A DNA stretch of 64,000 nucleotides, taken from Sphingomonas montanisoli (GTDB lineage: Bacteria > Pseudomonadota > Alphaproteobacteria > Sphingomonadales > Sphingomonadaceae). Below are positions 24,533 to 32,852 of this stretch, in pieces. A program made the translations under genes and the position numbers. Numbering within the stretch: the first letter of the stretch is position 1; each line of letters starts with the position of its first letter. The stretch spans positions 1-64,000 of the forward strand of contig NZ_VTOU01000005.1 in assembly GCF_008274695.1 (NCBI RefSeq), in the 5' to 3' direction. The notes beneath the pieces were generated by a model, which had not been told where the DNA came from, ran no database searches, and worked only from the letters and a program-made list of their open reading frames with translations.

Positions 24533-24969
24533 GGCTTTGGTTCGTAGCGTCTGGCGACATCGAAGCGGAGCTTCGCCAGCGCGGCCGGATCACTCGGCAA
24601 CATGGCGGCGCCAGCGGGCATGCCGTTGGCCTTGAGCAGATAAGCGACGATCTTCGCATTGTCCTCAGGCGAGAGCGAACCCGGCGCGTAGAGCGGCATG
24701 GCGTGGCTGATATAATCGACCACCTGGCTCATCGGCTTGCCCGACCAGTTGGCGACCCACTTGCCGTTGAGCGGCGGAGTTTCCATCGATCCGCCCAGCG
24801 CCGCACCGTGGCAGGCGGCACAGCTCGCCTGGTAGAGTTCGGCGCCCTCGGCAGCCTGCGCATCGGTGTAGATGCCCTGAGCGCTGGTCTTGACCGGATC
24901 GGCGGCCGAAAGCGATGCGGCGATGCCACCGGCGCACCCGGCGGCGATGAGGAAGCGAGCGATGGTCAT
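24529..24969 (-). CDS. Exported class I cytochrome c
   Basis: The 146-residue protein has a signal peptide (MTIARFLIAAGCAGGIAASL, cut near SAADP) and one heme motif CAACH at residues 50-54. The probable axial Met is in ISHAMPLYAPGSLSPED, a typical monoheme cytochrome c pattern. It should shuttle electrons in the periplasm. The start at 24969 is placed by GGAGG eight bases upstream, inside the end of the flavoprotein gene, with a two-base gap between the two genes. I infer that this cytochrome accepts electrons from the exported flavoprotein encoded directly upstream. Members of this type often partner with periplasmic dehydrogenases. Confidence 0.9.
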   Translation of the reverse strand: MTIARFLIAAGCAGGIAASLSAADPVKTSAQGIYTDAQAAEGAELYQASCAACHGAALGGSMETPPLNGKWVANWSGKPMSQVVDYISHAMPLYAPGSLSPEDNAKIVAYLLKANGMPAGAAMLPSDPAALAKLRFDVARRYEPKP

Positions 24970-24971
24970 CC

Positions 24972-26219
24972 TCATGCCCTCCACATCGGATCGGCGAAGA
25001 GCGGGGCGACCTTCCTGATCCCCTCCTCGATATCGGATCGATCGGGGATTTCGGTGCTGTCATTCACCCCGTACATCTCACCCGCATTGGGCGGGAAGTT
25101 CATGATCATCACCCCGTCGCTCTTCGACAGGACCGAGACGTCATTATAGCGGAAGCCGTAATGCGCCTCGGGCTGGGGGATCAGCCATCCGGTCTGTCCG
25201 CGCACCGGGATGATCGTATTGTCGCGGACCAGTTCACGTGCTGCATAGCCGGTGCAGTTGATGACGACCTTCTCGCGCAGCGTCTTGAAATCGGCGGGCG
25301 AATGGAAATCGCGCATCTCGTAATGCCCGCCCCCGGCGTAGAATTCCTGCATCAGCAGATGACCATAGCTGCCGAAGTTGAAGTGCATCTGCGACGCGGT
25401 GCGCGCGAACTTGGTCGGGAAGGGATTTTCGCCTTCCTCGAGATTGCGGGCCTGGGGAATGATATCCTTGATGCGATCGGCATAATGACCGAACTCGCTT
25501 TCCTGCTGGGGCAGGCCCTTGGTGGCATAGCTGTCGGCGATCGTGGCGTCGGAGGGATGCTCGCGCCGCACGATCGGTTCGTTGGACAGGCTATACTGGT
25601 CGCTGAAATCGACCGGGGCGCCCGGCAGGCCGAGATAGGATCGGAACGCCTTCCATGAGATGCGGGCCATCTGTTCCCATACGTCGCCGAAGCCCGGCCC
25701 GGCGGGATCGGTGAGCGCGATGCGTGAATCCGGGGTCCAGCTGCCATTCGCGCGGACCGAACGGGTGCGGTTGAACAATTCGCGGGCGTAGATCGTAACC
25801 TTCAGGCCCGCGCGCTGCGCCGCAACAGCTGTGGTCAGCCCGATGATGCCGCAGCCGACCACCGCGACCTCCCTTGGCAGGACCGACAACGCCTTGGTCA
25901 CCGCGATCTCGGCCGAGCCCCAGCTGAGCGACCAGCCACTGCCGCCATGGCCGTAATTGTGGATGACGAGCGTGTCGCCCAGCGGCTCCGCATCGAGGCG
26001 CGGCCCCTGAGGCCGAAAAGGCCGGATGCAACATTTGACGTCGACGATCTCGTCCACATTCATCCGCATCGGCGGGAGGTAAGGCTTGCCTGACGCCCTG
26101 CGACCGAACACCGTGGGCCTGGCAGCCGGCACCGTCGCGCAGGCGGACAATCCCGCCAGCCCACCGAGCGCCGCCGACGCCTTCAACATATCCCGTCGCC
26201 CGAACCCCACCCCGATCAT
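24972..26219 (-). CDS. Exported FAD-dependent D-amino-acid-oxidase-type protein, apparently circularly permuted
   Basis: The 415-residue protein starts with a twin-arginine leader (GFGRRDMLKASAALGGLAG) and a possible lipobox ending at Cys27, so it is exported folded. The DAO family motifs are present but reordered. CCIRPFRPQGPRLDAE (63-78) and VIHNYGHGGSGWSLSWGSA (85-103), which in D-amino-acid oxidases sit at the C-terminus, precede the FAD Rossmann motif VAVVGCGIIGLTTA (118-131), which normally opens the protein. The part that normally lies in the middle (NCTGYAARELV, IPVRGQTGWLI) comes last. FAD-binding pieces therefore all exist. With the cytochrome c gene two bases downstream, I infer a dehydrogenase donating electrons to the cytochrome. 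The start at 26219 gives the cleanest leader. Confidence 0.82.
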   Translation of the reverse strand: MIGVGFGRRDMLKASAALGGLAGLSACATVPAARPTVFGRRASGKPYLPPMRMNVDEIVDVKCCIRPFRPQGPRLDAEPLGDTLVIHNYGHGGSGWSLSWGSAEIAVTKALSVLPREVAVVGCGIIGLTTAVAAQRAGLKVTIYARELFNRTRSVRANGSWTPDSRIALTDPAGPGFGDVWEQMARISWKAFRSYLGLPGAPVDFSDQYSLSNEPIVRREHPSDATIADSYATKGLPQQESEFGHYADRIKDIIPQARNLEEGENPFPTKFARTASQMHFNFGSYGHLLMQEFYAGGGHYEMRDFHSPADFKTLREKVVINCTGYAARELVRDNTIIPVRGQTGWLIPQPEAHYGFRYNDVSVLSKSDGVMIMNFPPNAGEMYGVNDSTEIPDRSDIEEGIRKVAPLFADPMWRA

Positions 26220-26461
26220 TCCAAGTCTCCGCTGCAATGCACAATTGCTAGAAAGCCGGATCGCGGTTGGCAACTATGTTTCTTGATGCGCAACGATTTT
26301 TAGCGACTGCGTAGTGTCAGGACGCCTCGGAAGTTGTGGAAGTTGTGACTACGTCAGCGCCGGAATCGCTCCCAACACGCCACCTGCAGCTTTGCGATCC
26401 CGATGATGGAAAGTGGCGTTCATCCGGCGACCTTATCGCCGTTGTCCGGTGTAGGACAGGA

Positions 26462-27007
26462 TCAGCCGATCAGGTCTGCCGTCCGCACGACGCGGCAATA
26501 TTCGCCATCGAGATTGGCGAGCGACATGGCGTGGACCTCGTCGGCGGAGCGCGGCGCGCCCGACCAGTCAGCTTTGCCGAATGTGAAGCAGGCGTCCTCG
26601 ACCAGCAGCACATCGAAATCCAGATTACCGGCATGGCGGACGCTGGCTTCGACAGAATTGTTGGTGATGACGCCCGCGATGACGAGACGATCGTGGCCGG
26701 CGGCGCGCAGGCTGGCTTCGAGATCGGTGCCGATGAAGGCGCTGTTGACCTGCTTGGCGAAGACCGGCTCATCGGGCAGCGGCTCCTGCCCGGCACGGAA
26801 GTCGTGACCGGGCTGGCCGGGACGGTAGTGCGAGCCGGCTTGGGTGGAATCGTGACGAACGTGCCAGACCGGCCAGCCTTTGCCGCGCCAATGTGCAAGG
26901 AGCGCCGAGACGTTGGCCTCGGCCTTAGGGTTGTTGCGGACGCCCCAGTCGGGATGATCGATCGCGCGCTGAAGATCGATCAGGAGGAGGACGGCGGGGT
27001 CGGGCAT
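26462..27007 (-). CDS. Isochorismatase-like hydrolase with Ser at the nucleophile position
   Basis: The 181-residue protein has the isochorismatase-like fold. It begins VLLLIDLQRAI with the conserved Asp11, the conserved Lys85 is in FAKQVNSAFIG, and the nucleophile loop reads VIAGVITNNSVEASVRHAG. In cysteine hydrolases of this superfamily the loop carries Cys (TxxCVE); here it is Ser118. Related proteins with TNNSVE occur, as far as I remember, so this may be a subfamily trait rather than decay. Substrates range from nicotinamide to isochorismate. The ATG at 27007 lies just after a small hairpin that follows rmuC, so the two may share a transcript. Confidence 0.82.
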   Translation of the reverse strand: MPDPAVLLLIDLQRAIDHPDWGVRNNPKAEANVSALLAHWRGKGWPVWHVRHDSTQAGSHYRPGQPGHDFRAGQEPLPDEPVFAKQVNSAFIGTDLEASLRAAGHDRLVIAGVITNNSVEASVRHAGNLDFDVLLVEDACFTFGKADWSGAPRSADEVHAMSLANLDGEYCRVVRTADLIG

Positions 27008-27017
27008 AGTTGCCCCC

Positions 27018-27043
27018 AATCCTCCCCTTGGCGGAGGAGGATT
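27018..27043. repeat. Small palindrome after rmuC
   Basis: AATCCTCC at 27018-27025 is complementary to GGAGGATT at 27036-27043, with a 10-base loop. It sits between the rmuC stop and the isochorismatase start. The same AATCCTCCCC arm occurs in the larger palindrome at 52302-52426, so it is likely a short member of a dispersed repeat family. It may attenuate transcription into the hydrolase gene. Confidence 0.6.
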
Positions 27044-27050
27044 AAGAAGG

Positions 27051-28463
27051 TCAGGCATCGTTGACCGAAACCTTGTCCGGCAGCGCCATCGGCTCCGGCG
27101 CGGCTGGTTCGCGTGCCAGTGCCTCGATGGCGGGGACCTCCTCGATCTCCTTGCCGCCGGTCTCGATGTTGAGTTCGCGGAACTTGCGGCCCGTCACCAG
27201 CACGCGGCCTTCGAACGAGGAGACGAACTTGTTGTAATTGTCGACCGCGCTGTTGAGCCCGCCGCCGACGCGCTTGAGGTGGGTCGCGGCGACCGAGAGA
27301 CGTTCGAACATCTCCTTGCCGAGCTGGCCGATCGAACGTGCCTCCTCGGCCAGCTTTTCCTGGCGCCAGAAGCTCGCGACGGTGCGGGCGAGCGCGACAA
27401 GATTGATCGGAGTGGCGATCAGGACGCGGCGTTCATGCGCCCAGTCCCAAAGCTGCGGATCCTGCTCCATCGCCGCCGACAGAAAATGTTCGCCGGGAAT
27501 GTACATGACGACATAGTCGGCCGCCTCACCGAAGCGATCCCAGTAGCTTTTCTGGCCGAGTTGCGAGGCGTGGGTGCGCAGCGCGGCGGCATGCGCCTTG
27601 AGGAACGTCGTGCGCGCGGTTTCATCGACCTCTTCGCTCGCATCCATATAGGCGTTGAACGAGCATTTGGCGTCGATGATCAGACGGCGTCCGCCGGGCA
27701 GGCGCACGACCACGTCGGGCCGCAGGCGGCCATCATCGGTGTCGACCGAGACCTCGGTCGCGAAATCGGCATAAGGTGACAAGCCTGCCTGTTCGAGAAC
27801 ATTGCGGAGCGACTGTTCACCCCAGCGGCCGCGCGCCTTGGGATTGGCACGCAATGCGTTGACCAGCTTGGCGGCCTCGTCGCGCACCTGCCCCTGCCCT
27901 ACGCGCACCTGATCGACTGCTTCACGAAGGCCCGCATAGCTGTCGATGCGATCCTTTTCGACGCGCTGCAGCCCTTCCTCATAGCGCTTGAGCGTCGTTT
28001 CCACCGGGTTGAGCAGCGCCTTCAACTGCGCCTCGCTCTTTTCGCCCTGCTGATGGAAGCGCTCGTCAGCGCGCTGGAGAAACTGGCGCTGTGCCTGATC
28101 GAGCAGCTTGGCACCGACTTCGGAGAATTGCGCCGAGAGCTGTTCCTTGGCCTCGCGCAGCTGCGCCAGTTGCGCCTCGAAAGCCTCGGTGCGCGCATCG
28201 CGATCGGCGAGCAGACCCGCGCGATCGGAATCGAGACGGCGGAGCTCGTCACGGGCACTCGCAAGCTCGCCCCGTAACGATTCGGCCTGCCTGGCGGTCT
28301 CCGAAGTCGCGGCCAGATCGACAACGGCGCGATTGAACTGATCACGCCAGTTGTCCCGCTCGCGCGCCACCACGGCCAGTCCCCGGCCCTTCACCGCCCA
28401 ACCGATCGCAGCACCGATTATCAGCATCGCCACGAAAAGCGCCAAAATCTCGACCGTCATCAC
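27051..28463 (-). CDS. rmuC: DNA recombination protein RmuC
   Basis: The 470-residue protein has an N-terminal membrane segment (ILALFVAMLIIGAAIGWAVK) followed by a long coiled coil to about residue 200 (ETARQAESLRGELASARDEL). The conserved RmuC nuclease-like domain follows, with AKLVNALRANPKARGRWGEQ, LRPDVVVRLPGGRRLIIDAK and YVVMYIPGEHFLSAAMEQ. RmuC limits inversions at short repeats and is thought to be an anchored DNA nuclease or binding protein. Length fits the family. The gene is divergent from the CHASE2 cyclase across about 150 bases. Confidence 0.93.
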   Translation of the reverse strand: MMTVEILALFVAMLIIGAAIGWAVKGRGLAVVARERDNWRDQFNRAVVDLAATSETARQAESLRGELASARDELRRLDSDRAGLLADRDARTEAFEAQLAQLREAKEQLSAQFSEVGAKLLDQAQRQFLQRADERFHQQGEKSEAQLKALLNPVETTLKRYEEGLQRVEKDRIDSYAGLREAVDQVRVGQGQVRDEAAKLVNALRANPKARGRWGEQSLRNVLEQAGLSPYADFATEVSVDTDDGRLRPDVVVRLPGGRRLIIDAKCSFNAYMDASEEVDETARTTFLKAHAAALRTHASQLGQKSYWDRFGEAADYVVMYIPGEHFLSAAMEQDPQLWDWAHERRVLIATPINLVALARTVASFWRQEKLAEEARSIGQLGKEMFERLSVAATHLKRVGGGLNSAVDNYNKFVSSFEGRVLVTGRKFRELNIETGGKEIEEVPAIEALAREPAAPEPMALPDKVSVNDA

Positions 28464-28619
28464 ATCTTCGCCTTCAAGGAACGAACCGGGAACCTAGCCG
28501 GTCGTTACGGTCGATGGCAAGTCGCTGACGCCCCTTTCTTTTCGAACGCAAAAGTCTATTAACACGGCGGGGCTTAGGGCGCGTTCAGATAAGGCGTGTC
28601 CTTCGGGGGAATAGTGCAG

Positions 28620-30677
28620 ATGGCGACAGTTGCCGGTCAATCGAGCAGCAGTGCCCGTGCGGGCCGCGCTTCGGCGGGTCTTGCAACGCGTGGCCGCAAG
28701 GCGGTCAAGCAAATCGGTCTGTCACGCCTGATCGCGACCGCGATGTTCCTCATCATTGGTTTGCTGCTCGCACGGTGGAGCTGGCACGTGCCGCTGGCGC
28801 AGGATGCCGAGCGCGCGCTCTATGACGTGCGACAGGTTCTCGCCGCGCCGCAGGCCGAAACCGACCAGCGCCTCACGATGGTTACGTTCAACGAGGAGAC
28901 GCTGCGGCTGACCGGTCGCCGATCCCCGCTTGACCGATCGATGCTCGCCAAGGCGCTGACCCAACTCGATCAGATGGGCGCGAAGGCGATCGGCATCGAT
29001 ATTCTGATCGATCAGCCTACGCCCGAGGACCAGATTCTGATCGATGCCTTCAAGGGCATGAAGACGCCGACCTATCTGGGCCTTGCGACCAACAAGTCGA
29101 ACCCGAACTTCATGACGCTCGACCAGGAAAATTTCCTGCGCGACTTCATGAAGCAGACCGCGCCCGGCAACGTCCACTTCACCAGTATCCGCCTGCAGGC
29201 CGACAATGACGGCGTGATGCGGAGCTGGCCCAATCAGCCGCGCGACCTGCCGCCGCTGATGGCCAACTCGCTGACGCAGGGTTACCCGCAGTTCCGCGAC
29301 TATGACGGATCGATCCGATATCGCCTTCCGCTGGATAAAGAGCGGCCGGTCTTCGACAAGCTGCCGGTCGAACTGATCGCGATGCCCGAAGTGCTGGAGG
29401 CGATGAAGCCGCAGATCGAGGGTCGCTACGTCCTGATCGGCGGCAACATCCCCGATGTCGACCAGTTCACGACCCCTATGTCGCGAATGAAAAGCCCGAC
29501 CACGGGCCTTGTCGGCGAAACCACGATCGGGCTGGAAATCCACGCCCATTTGCTCGCGCAGATGCTGGACAATATCATGCCGCCGCGCATCCCGACCTGG
29601 GGATTGTGGCTGATCGCGATCGCGATCGTCGCGATGGGCGCGCTCACCTCGACCGCCAACATGCGCTGGTGGTGGCTGGCGCTGGCGCTGCTGGTGCAAG
29701 CGGCGATCGTGTTCGCGGCGCCCTTCGCGTTGCAGTTCAACGGCATGGACACGCAGGACCTGCCGGTGTTCGGATGGATCCTCGGCTGGATCTTCGCTTA
29801 TTCGGCTGTCGGCACCGCCGCGCGCGGGATCGGTTCGGAACAGCGCAACTTCGCGCAGGGCGCGCTGGGCAAATATCTACCCCGCGACATCGCCGCCGAC
29901 ATCCTGAAAAACCCGGAGCGTCTGTCGCTGGGCGGAGAAAAGCGCGAAATCTATGCTTTGTTCAGCGATCTGGAGGGCTTCACCAAGCTCAGCCACCAGA
30001 TCGAGCCGGAAATGGTCGCCTTCCTGCTCAACCGCTATCTCGACGTTCTTTCGGAAACCGTGCTGGCGCACGGGGGCACGATCGACAAGTTCGTGGGCGA
30101 CGCTATCGTAGCCTTCTGGGGCGCACCGATCAGCCGCCCCGACGACGCCGACCGTGCAGTCCGGTGCGCGATCGCGATGTACGAGGCGGGCGAACAGTTC
30201 CGCCGCGATGCGCCCGAAGGCTGCCCGCCGATCGGCGTGACCCGCGTCGGCGTTCACATGGGCGAAGCGATCGTCGGCAATTTCGGCGGCGAAGGGCGCA
30301 TCCAGTACACCGCGCTGGGTGACAGCATGAATACGGCGTCGCGGCTCGAAGGTGCGAACAAATATCTCAAGACGAAAACGCTCGTCAGTGATACTGTGGA
30401 AGAGACGTCGACTCTGGGCTTCTTCCGACCGATGGGCCGCATTGCGGTATCCGGACGCTCGACACCGATGCCGGTGTTTGAGCCGGTGCCGCACATGGGC
30501 GCCGAGCATGTGACGAAGCTCACTGAATTACTGCGTCGATTCGACGATAAGGACGTCAATGCCTTGGCCGAGCTGGAAGCGATGGTCGCGGCGGATGAGG
30601 ATGACAAGGCGCTCGCCAATCTGGTCGAGCGGCTTCGCGAAGTGGGACCAGGAGGCTACAGTGCATTGGACAAGTAA
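28620..30677 (+). CDS. CHASE2-domain adenylate cyclase
   Basis: The 685-residue protein has one N-terminal transmembrane helix, a periplasmic CHASE2 sensor at about residues 55-305 (AIGIDILIDQPTPEDQILID, YVLIGGNIPDVDQFTTPMSR), then two or three membrane helices. A class III cyclase domain follows from about 430. Metal-binding Asp residues lie in IYALFSDLEGFTKLSHQ and TIDKFVGDAIVAFWGAP, the Lys of the latter matching adenine recognition. GEGRIQYTALGDSMNTASRL holds the other base- and transition-state residues. It should convert ATP to cAMP in response to a periplasmic signal. The ATG at 28620 has GGGGGAA nine bases upstream. The secreted partner gene overlaps its end by 17 bases. Confidence 0.93.
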   Translation: MATVAGQSSSSARAGRASAGLATRGRKAVKQIGLSRLIATAMFLIIGLLLARWSWHVPLAQDAERALYDVRQVLAAPQAETDQRLTMVTFNEETLRLTGRRSPLDRSMLAKALTQLDQMGAKAIGIDILIDQPTPEDQILIDAFKGMKTPTYLGLATNKSNPNFMTLDQENFLRDFMKQTAPGNVHFTSIRLQADNDGVMRSWPNQPRDLPPLMANSLTQGYPQFRDYDGSIRYRLPLDKERPVFDKLPVELIAMPEVLEAMKPQIEGRYVLIGGNIPDVDQFTTPMSRMKSPTTGLVGETTIGLEIHAHLLAQMLDNIMPPRIPTWGLWLIAIAIVAMGALTSTANMRWWWLALALLVQAAIVFAAPFALQFNGMDTQDLPVFGWILGWIFAYSAVGTAARGIGSEQRNFAQGALGKYLPRDIAADILKNPERLSLGGEKREIYALFSDLEGFTKLSHQIEPEMVAFLLNRYLDVLSETVLAHGGTIDKFVGDAIVAFWGAPISRPDDADRAVRCAIAMYEAGEQFRRDAPEGCPPIGVTRVGVHMGEAIVGNFGGEGRIQYTALGDSMNTASRLEGANKYLKTKTLVSDTVEETSTLGFFRPMGRIAVSGRSTPMPVFEPVPHMGAEHVTKLTELLRRFDDKDVNALAELEAMVAADEDDKALANLVERLREVGPGGYSALDK

Positions 30678-31401
30678 GCGTCGGCCGCAGGCGTATGTTG
30701 CGGCAGTACTCGCGGCCACTTTGTCGAGCGCGGCGATCGCCGCGCCGCTCGTGGTCCGCTCCGCCGGCCCTTCGGCCAAGAGCTATCCGGTCGGCAAGGC
30801 CGTCGCCGGTGACAAGATCGTGCTGAAGGCGGGCGACACGGTCGTCCTGCTCGACGGCAAGAGCACGCGCACGCTTTCGGGCCCCGGCACCTTCAACGCG
30901 GTCGAAACCAAGACGGCGGCAGCCGGCAGCACGCTGGGCGCGCTGATGGCGGGCGGCGGCGAGAAGCGGGCCCGCATCGGTGCGGTCCGTTCGGTCAAGG
31001 GCGATGACGGCACGAAGAACCCGAGCGTGTGGTATGTCGACATGAACCGCAGCTCGAGCATGTGTGTGATCGACCCGGCCAACGTCACCATCTGGCGCAA
31101 GGATGCTACCGCCGAGGCGCTCGTGACCGTCACCGCCGCAAACGGCGCGTCGAGCCCGATCAAGTTCGGCCCGGGCCAGGCCAAGGCCGCCTGGCCGACG
31201 GCAGTGCCGATCACCGATGGCGGCGCCTATAAGATCAGCTGGGACGGCGCCAAGGCACCGACCAACCTGAAATTCTCGGTGATCGCGCCGCCCTCGAACG
31301 ATCCGCAGGTCATGGTCACCACCTTCAAGAAGGCGGGCTGCGACGCGCAGCTCAACCAGGTGACGCAGACCGCCGAGGCGAAGCCGACGCCCAAGGGCTG
31401 A
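30661..31401 (+). CDS. Exported FecR-like partner of the CHASE2 cyclase
   Basis: The 246-residue protein starts at GTG 30661, which lies seven bases after a strong AGGAGG and inside the last codons of the cyclase gene, so the two are coupled. A signal peptide is visible (AYVAAVLAATLSSAAIAAPL). The mature part is beta-rich and resembles the FecR core: YPVGKAVAGDKIVLKAGDTV, then DGKSTRTLSGPGTFN. CHASE2 cyclases are often encoded beside FecR-domain proteins, so I infer that it is the periplasmic ligand or modulator of the CHASE2 sensor. Two Cys residues in the mature protein (SSSMCVIDP, KKAGCDAQL) could form a disulfide. Confidence 0.75.
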   Translation: MHWTSKRRPQAYVAAVLAATLSSAAIAAPLVVRSAGPSAKSYPVGKAVAGDKIVLKAGDTVVLLDGKSTRTLSGPGTFNAVETKTAAAGSTLGALMAGGGEKRARIGAVRSVKGDDGTKNPSVWYVDMNRSSSMCVIDPANVTIWRKDATAEALVTVTAANGASSPIKFGPGQAKAAWPTAVPITDGGAYKISWDGAKAPTNLKFSVIAPPSNDPQVMVTTFKKAGCDAQLNQVTQTAEAKPTPKG

Positions 31402-31433
31402 TCTTCGGCACCATATTCGCATAGCAGCAGCCT

Positions 31434-31470
31434 GGCCGGCGGGGAGCGATCCTCGCCGGCCTTTCTGTTT
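31434..31470 (+). terminator. Rho-independent terminator of the cyclase operon
   Basis: An 11-bp stem with one mismatch (GGCCGGCGGGG at 31434-31444, CCTCGCCGGCC at 31451-31461) is followed at once by TTTCTGTTT. It lies 32 bases after the stop of the exported partner gene. Confidence 0.85.
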
Positions 31471-31607
31471 GTGAAGCGCGAACGCGCCATAAGGACAGCA
31501 AAGGCGCCATCTGCCCGCTCATGATTTGCGAACGGCCGTCCGATCCGGCAGAAATCCCGCAAGATTCACCGTCGCTACGGACGGATAAAAACTGGGAAGA
31601 TGTCTGC

Positions 31608-32765
31608 ATGAAGTACAACCGCATCTCGGCCGATTGCCATATGGACCTGTGCAATCTGCCGCCTGACCTGTTCGTCTCGGAAGCATCCGAAGCCTTCAAG
31701 GCGCGCGTACCGCACGTCGTCGATGCCGAGGACGGCCGACGCTGGTTCGATGGCGACGGGATCGGTTACGGCCTGGTCAACGGCTGTTCGGGGGGCGGCG
31801 CGCCTTATGTTCCCGGCGCGCACCACCGCATCGATCGCATGGCCGAAACCGGTCTGTATGACGATGGCAAGAAGGGCATTCGCCGCGTGAGCGATCCCTA
31901 TCTGCGCCTCAAGGAAATGGAGATGGATGGCGTCGATGCCGAAGTGATCTTCGGCCCGCTGTCGCTGATGCTCCAGATGCGCGATCCCGCGCTGATCCGC
32001 GAGAGTCTCTATATCTACAACACCTGGCTGGCGCAGGATTTCTGCAAGCCTTTCCCCGATCGCCAGCTTGGTCTTGGCTGCGTGCCTCTGAACGACATCG
32101 ACTATGCGGTGAAGGAAATCCACCGCGTCGCCGAACTCGGCCTTGCCGGCATCGAGCTGCCGCACAGCCCGGACATGGTGCCGTTGTGGCATCCGCAGTG
32201 GGAGCCGATCTGGCAGGCGATCTCCGACGTCGATCTGCCGATGCACTTCCACACCTTCCCGTCGGTGCCGACCGGCATTCCGGCATTTGACCCCGAACAT
32301 CGCCCAGCGCGCTTGTTCACGATGGTGTCGACGTTTCAGGTCAATCTGTTCCCGATCGTCGCCGGCATCATCTCCAGCGGCGCGCTGGAGCGTTATCCCA
32401 ACCTGCGCGTCGCCTTCGGCGAATCCGGCATCGGCTGGCTGCCTTATGCAATGGACCGCATGGACTTCGAATGGGACGACCAGTTCAAGTTCGGCGCGAT
32501 GGGCCAGCGGCTCAAGATGAAGCCCAGCGAATATCTGCTCCGCCAGTGCCGCTTCTCGTTCCAGTATGAAAAGATCGGCGCGAAACTGGTCGACCTGATC
32601 GGCGTCGAGACTCTGATGTGGGGTTCGGACTTCCCGCACGGCGACGGGGTATGGCCCGACAGCAGCGCGATCATCGAGGATCAGTTCGCGCATCTTCCCG
32701 CCGAAACCACCCGCAAGATCGTCTGCGACAATGCGGTCGAGTTCTACCGGCTCGAAAACGCCTGA
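31608..32765 (+). CDS. Amidohydrolase-2 family metal-dependent hydrolase
   Basis: The 385-residue enzyme starts MKYNRISADCHMDL, carrying the first metal motif (D-x-H). It continues with DVDLPMHFHTFPSVPTG for the mid-barrel His, and ends with METLMWGSDFPHGDGVWPDS for the last catalytic Asp in the HGDGVWPDS turn. The pattern is that of ACMSD-like decarboxylases and related hydrolases, and it parallels the enzyme at 21663-22892. Many residues differ between the two (for example near the substrate loops), so they are paralogues rather than a recent duplication. The ATG at 31608 is preceded by GGGAAG. Substrate unknown; aromatic degradation intermediates are a fair guess for a sphingomonad. Confidence 0.83.
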   Translation: MKYNRISADCHMDLCNLPPDLFVSEASEAFKARVPHVVDAEDGRRWFDGDGIGYGLVNGCSGGGAPYVPGAHHRIDRMAETGLYDDGKKGIRRVSDPYLRLKEMEMDGVDAEVIFGPLSLMLQMRDPALIRESLYIYNTWLAQDFCKPFPDRQLGLGCVPLNDIDYAVKEIHRVAELGLAGIELPHSPDMVPLWHPQWEPIWQAISDVDLPMHFHTFPSVPTGIPAFDPEHRPARLFTMVSTFQVNLFPIVAGIISSGALERYPNLRVAFGESGIGWLPYAMDRMDFEWDDQFKFGAMGQRLKMKPSEYLLRQCRFSFQYEKIGAKLVDLIGVETLMWGSDFPHGDGVWPDSSAIIEDQFAHLPAETTRKIVCDNAVEFYRLENA

Positions 32766-32852
32766 GAGATAAGGTTGCAAGGGTGAGCCGTGGTCCATCG
32801 TGACACTCGGCTCACTCTCCCCTAAAGCCCGCCCGTTCAACCAACGGGAAGC

